From Methanoregulaceae archaeon (GTDB lineage: Archaea > Halobacteriota > Methanomicrobia > Methanomicrobiales > Methanospirillaceae): DNA of 64,000 bases. This document shows positions 61,704 to 64,000 of this stretch, piece by piece. Every line of letters begins with the position of its first letter. Position 1 is the first letter of the stretch. Under the pieces are notes generated by a model, which did not search any database, had not been told where the DNA came from, and worked only from the letters and a program-made list of their open reading frames with translations. The translations under genes were made by a program, and so were the position numbers. Location of the stretch: NCBI GenBank assembly GCA_021371995.1, contig JAJFVA010000020.1, positions 62,001-126,000 on the forward strand. Reading direction: 5' to 3'.

Positions 61704-62833
61704 GGGGCGCCCTGTTTTCTGGCAGTAAGGCCGGATCCCGCTTCCCGGATGCTCCGGATCTCTTTTAAGAAGAGCTCATTCTCCCAGTCTGCCCCTACGC
61801 TTACCCTGATGAAATGATCGGGAAGCCCGGGGAAACTGGCACAGGATCTGACGATAACCCCTCGGACGGCAAGTTCCCTGACCATCGCATCCCCGGTCCA
61901 CGGGGATACATCAGCCATGATAAAGTTTGCACCCGAAGGAGCGACAGGAAAGCTGCATTCCATAACATACCTTTCCCTCCAGAGCCTGACGTGCCTGACA
62001 TACGCCTCCATACTCCCCCTGTCCTCAAGAGCGCCAATTGCTGCCCGGGCTGATACGGAGTTGAGGGTGAACGGGGTTGAAGCACGCCGGAAATATGGCA
62101 GAAGCCAGGCAGGTGCAAAGGCATACCCGACACGTGCCCCTGCAAGTGCATACGCTTTTGACATCGTCCGGCCAATGACGAGGTTTTCATAATCCTTCAT
62201 CAGCGGCAGGTAATCGACATCGCAAAATTCGACATAGGCATTGTCAAGAAAAAGAACCCCATCAATCCCGGAGAGGATCTCTGTTACATCCTTGAAAGGA
62301 GTAATAGTCCCTGTCGGGTTGTTGGGCGAACAGAGGAATGAGATCTTAGCGTTCCCGGCTGCATCGATAAAGAGCCCGGGATCGACAGAATAATCTTTAT
62401 TTCTTCCCACCGGGACAACCTCGGCTGACTGAGCCATTCCCGCAAGCCCGTAAAACGAGAAGGTGGGCGTGGCAACAGCCACCCTGTCTCCCGGGCTGAC
62501 AAGGGTCCTGATCAGGGTCTCAATCACGCCATCCATTCCGACCCCAGTAATGAAATCATACGGGCCGTAAGTACGTGAAAGACACTGAACCAGCAGGTCC
62601 AAGGTCTCGTCAGGATACCGGTTCGCTTCATTCAGAGCAGTACTACCGAGACGGATTGCCCCGGGAGAGGGGGGATTCGGGTTCTCATTGCTCCCAAGCC
62701 TTGCTACACGGGTGATTCCCTCTTTGCGGGCGATGTCCCCGGCTTTCCCGGCAAAGACATAGCCCCCGGAGCGGAAGCAGTCCCGCACCAGGTGATCATA
62801 CCTTTTGCCACTGCCATCTTTCCCGATCACCAT
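61700..62833 (-). CDS. hisC: Histidinol-phosphate aminotransferase
   Basis: 377 residues, PLP fold type I. It makes histidinol phosphate in histidine synthesis. RLGSNENPNPPSPGAI, GVGMDGVIETLIRTLV, CSPNNPTGTI, LDNAYVEF and the PLP lysine in GRTMSKAYALAGARVGY are typical. It is first in an operon with AK6 and the phosphatidyltransferase; no other his gene lies nearby. Confidence 0.93.
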   Translation of the reverse strand: MVIGKDGSGKRYDHLVRDCFRSGGYVFAGKAGDIARKEGITRVARLGSNENPNPPSPGAIRLGSTALNEANRYPDETLDLLVQCLSRTYGPYDFITGVGMDGVIETLIRTLVSPGDRVAVATPTFSFYGLAGMAQSAEVVPVGRNKDYSVDPGLFIDAAGNAKISFLCSPNNPTGTITPFKDVTEILSGIDGVLFLDNAYVEFCDVDYLPLMKDYENLVIGRTMSKAYALAGARVGYAFAPAWLLPYFRRASTPFTLNSVSARAAIGALEDRGSMEAYVRHVRLWRERYVMECSFPVAPSGANFIMADVSPWTGDAMVRELAVRGVIVRSCASFPGLPDHFIRVSVGADWENELFLKEIRSIREAGSGLTARKQGAP

Positions 62834-62975
62834 TCCTGACTCTCCAGCGGGTTACTGTATGCTCCTGAAAGAAGATAAACTGCGGTGCCGGTTAAGTCGC
62901 AGGGACCAGGTTTTCCCCGGTAACAAGAGAATATCTTTTACCCCATGCACGATAAATCAGAAATTGGTGAATACT

Positions 62976-63875
62976 ATGGGAATCAATGAAACACAAACAA
63001 TCCGGATAATTCTCGTCCTCTTTGCCGGCCTGTTTTTGATGACCGGGATTGCGGTGGCAGAAACAGTCAGATTTGTTCCTCAGGAAATCAGCGTGAAACC
63101 TGGGGAGACTGCTACGGTGGACCTTGTCCTTTCAGACGCTCCGGAAGGTCTGTCCGGCTACCGGACACTGGTCATTATCGATACTTCAGGTATCGCCGAG
63201 ATTACAGCCGTTACCTTCCCGGAATGGGCTGAATTCACCGGAGCGGAAGGAATCCCGGGAGTGAAGGTAAAGGTAACCGGGGTTGACCTGAATGGAATGG
63301 TGGAGAGAAATGCAAAGAATGTTGTCCTAGCAACACTCACCATCAGGGGCATCTCAGAGGGAAATGGAATAATCGGCTTTGAGGATGCATTTTTTGATGA
63401 TAACAGGGAGACCCGGATCGTCCCCGATACAGAGAACGGCACGGTCGTGGTTTCTGCCACTCCCGCGGTGACTGCAACAACTTCACCTAATGCGACCGCA
63501 ACTGCTTCAACAAATGCAACGGGGACTGTGTCAACCAGCACGACTACAATTGTTGCGAGCGGCATTGCTGCATCCGGCGGATCGGGTTCCTCATCAGGTT
63601 CATCGGGTACGGTGATGACTACCGGACCAACGCTATCAGTTTCTGGAACCACGGGAACGATTGGACAGGTCACAACCCTACCCGCACAACAAACCCAGGA
63701 AGCAGGTGGGATGCAGGTATCTGAAATAACCACCACGGGTACCACAATTCCTTCTGGCGCTGAAAGCCCTGCAGGCCCGGGAATTCCCTTCCTGTCAATC
63801 CCGGGGATGGCGGTATTCTTTGCCACGCTGGTAATTATGGCTGTCTGGTTCAGAAAAAGAGAGGACGGGAATTAA
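62976..63875 (+). CDS. Secreted cohesin-like domain protein with C-terminal membrane anchor
   Basis: 299 residues from the ATG at 62976, with GGTGA 6 nt upstream. A signal peptide spans residues 9-29. Residues 30-155 look like a cohesin/dockerin-interaction type beta-domain (VRFVPQEISVKPGETATVDL, GYRTLVIIDTSGI, VVLATLTIRG). A Ser/Thr/Gly-rich linker of about 100 residues, likely glycosylated, leads to a C-terminal helix (AVFFATLVIMAVWF) and a basic tail RKREDGN. PG-x-PFLSIPG before the helix resembles archaeosortase-type sorting signals, but this is not certain. Confidence 0.75.
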   Translation: MGINETQTIRIILVLFAGLFLMTGIAVAETVRFVPQEISVKPGETATVDLVLSDAPEGLSGYRTLVIIDTSGIAEITAVTFPEWAEFTGAEGIPGVKVKVTGVDLNGMVERNAKNVVLATLTIRGISEGNGIIGFEDAFFDDNRETRIVPDTENGTVVVSATPAVTATTSPNATATASTNATGTVSTSTTTIVASGIAASGGSGSSSGSSGTVMTTGPTLSVSGTTGTIGQVTTLPAQQTQEAGGMQVSEITTTGTTIPSGAESPAGPGIPFLSIPGMAVFFATLVIMAVWFRKREDGN

Positions 63876-63882
63876 TCCCATG

Positions 63883-63889
63883 TTTTTTT
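63883..63889 (+). terminator. T-run after the secreted protein gene
   Basis: Seven T, 7 nt after the stop codon, overlapping the end of the convergent argD gene. Suitable as an archaeal terminator. Confidence 0.4.
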
Positions 63890-64000
63890 AGCGCCTGATT
63901 CCAGCCATTGCCGCATTGATAACCGAAGCTGCCAGGTCAATCTCGTCATTTGTGATAACAAGAGGGGGCACGAGCCGGAGATTGCCATCCGCAGCACAGT
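63888..64000 (-). CDS. argD: Acetylornithine aminotransferase-like, C-terminal fragment
   Basis: The gene is cut by the window edge; only the last 36 or so codons are present on the minus strand, ending in TAA at 63888-63890. They read DGNLRLVPPLVITNDEIDLA and so on, the C-terminal signature of class III aminotransferases such as acetylornithine aminotransferase (LRxVPPLVIT). Related 4-aminobutyrate or succinylornithine enzymes share it, so ArgD is the most likely but not the only reading. Confidence 0.65.
   Translation of the reverse strand, partial: CAADGNLRLVPPLVITNDEIDLAASVINAAMAGIRR

Noticed and set aside
1-64000. CRISPR arrays, insertion sequences, integrases, rRNA
   Set aside because: No regular repeats, transposase or integrase motifs, or rRNA sequence could be found by reading.

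Overview
The window is archaeal and most likely comes from a hydrogenotrophic methanogen of the order Methanomicrobiales (a Methanoregula/Methanosphaerula/Methanoculleus-like organism). This is inferred from gene content: a group 4 Mbh-type [NiFe] hydrogenase in the MbhH-to-MbhN order, the DUF1890/DUF1894 pair found in methanogens, archaeal RadA, RPA and FEN1 with a PCNA-binding tail, an archaeal presenilin homologue with both aspartates at residues 162 and 220, a ferredoxin-dependent 2-oxoacid oxidoreductase, LL-diaminopimelate aminotransferase and many TATA boxes close to start codons. No core methanogenesis enzyme (mcr, mtr, fwd) lies in the window, so the methanogen assignment is contextual. 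No CRISPR array, insertion sequence, rRNA or prophage was seen. One tRNA (Gly-GCC) is present.

Layout. 1-5083: distal half of a membrane-bound hydrogenase operon (mbhH' to mbhN), with a HycI-type maturation protease facing it. 5193-9250: cell-envelope genes (META-domain lipoprotein, HdeD-like protein, bile-acid/sodium symporter family carrier, LEA14-like lipoprotein, AI-2E family permease). 9299-13461: a redox/accessory stretch with a phosphodiesterase lacking a normal start codon, two cupins, a small CxxC protein, a NapH-like polyferredoxin behind a strong palindrome, a stand-alone siroheme/[4Fe-4S] protein and a DUF2121 protein. 13462-17440: poorly characterised genes and about 750 bp with no convincing gene, ending at the tRNA. 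17632-29112: a 14-gene tetrapyrrole block that runs from glutamyl-tRNA through uroporphyrinogen and siroheme precursors into the anaerobic cobalamin pathway (sirC-hemA-hemB-hemL-hemC-cobA-cbiT-cbiL-cbiF-cbiG-cbiH-cbiC-cbiD-cbiE), followed by a 59-residue membrane protein.

29419-39090: DNA repair (MutY-like glycosylase, class II photolyase, MutL, MutS), small secreted proteins and a YyaL-type protein. 39103-43856: mixed stress and housekeeping genes (FMN-binding protein, MBL-rhodanese fusion, HAD phosphatase, SRAP protein, peroxiredoxin, cysteine-rich DUF2769). 43952-50344: central nitrogen/carbon metabolism on the minus strand (2-oxoacid oxidoreductase alpha and beta, then glutamate dehydrogenase), DUF1890/DUF1894, and FdhD with CutA. 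50463-55964: lysine biosynthesis (dapL, lysA), RPA, RadA and a phosphoglycolate-type phosphatase. 55946-64000: PRC-barrel protein, HTH-CBS regulator, NOG1-like GTPase, presenilin-type protease, FEN1, a hisC-AK6-phosphatidyltransferase operon, a secreted protein and the end of argD.

How it fits together: the hydrogenase couples ferredoxin and H2 to ion gradients, and ferredoxin is also the partner of the 2-oxoacid oxidoreductase. The tetrapyrrole block can supply cobamide, needed by methanogens for methyl transfer, and siroheme for the sulfite-reductase-like protein at 12201. The main points for follow-up are the phosphodiesterase start codon, palindromes before two promoters, redox or repair proteins with altered catalytic or metal sites (MutY-like, FdhD, MBL-rhodanese), a possible Ntn-hydrolase next to the siroheme protein, and two divergent gene pairs that appear to share one symmetric TATA box.
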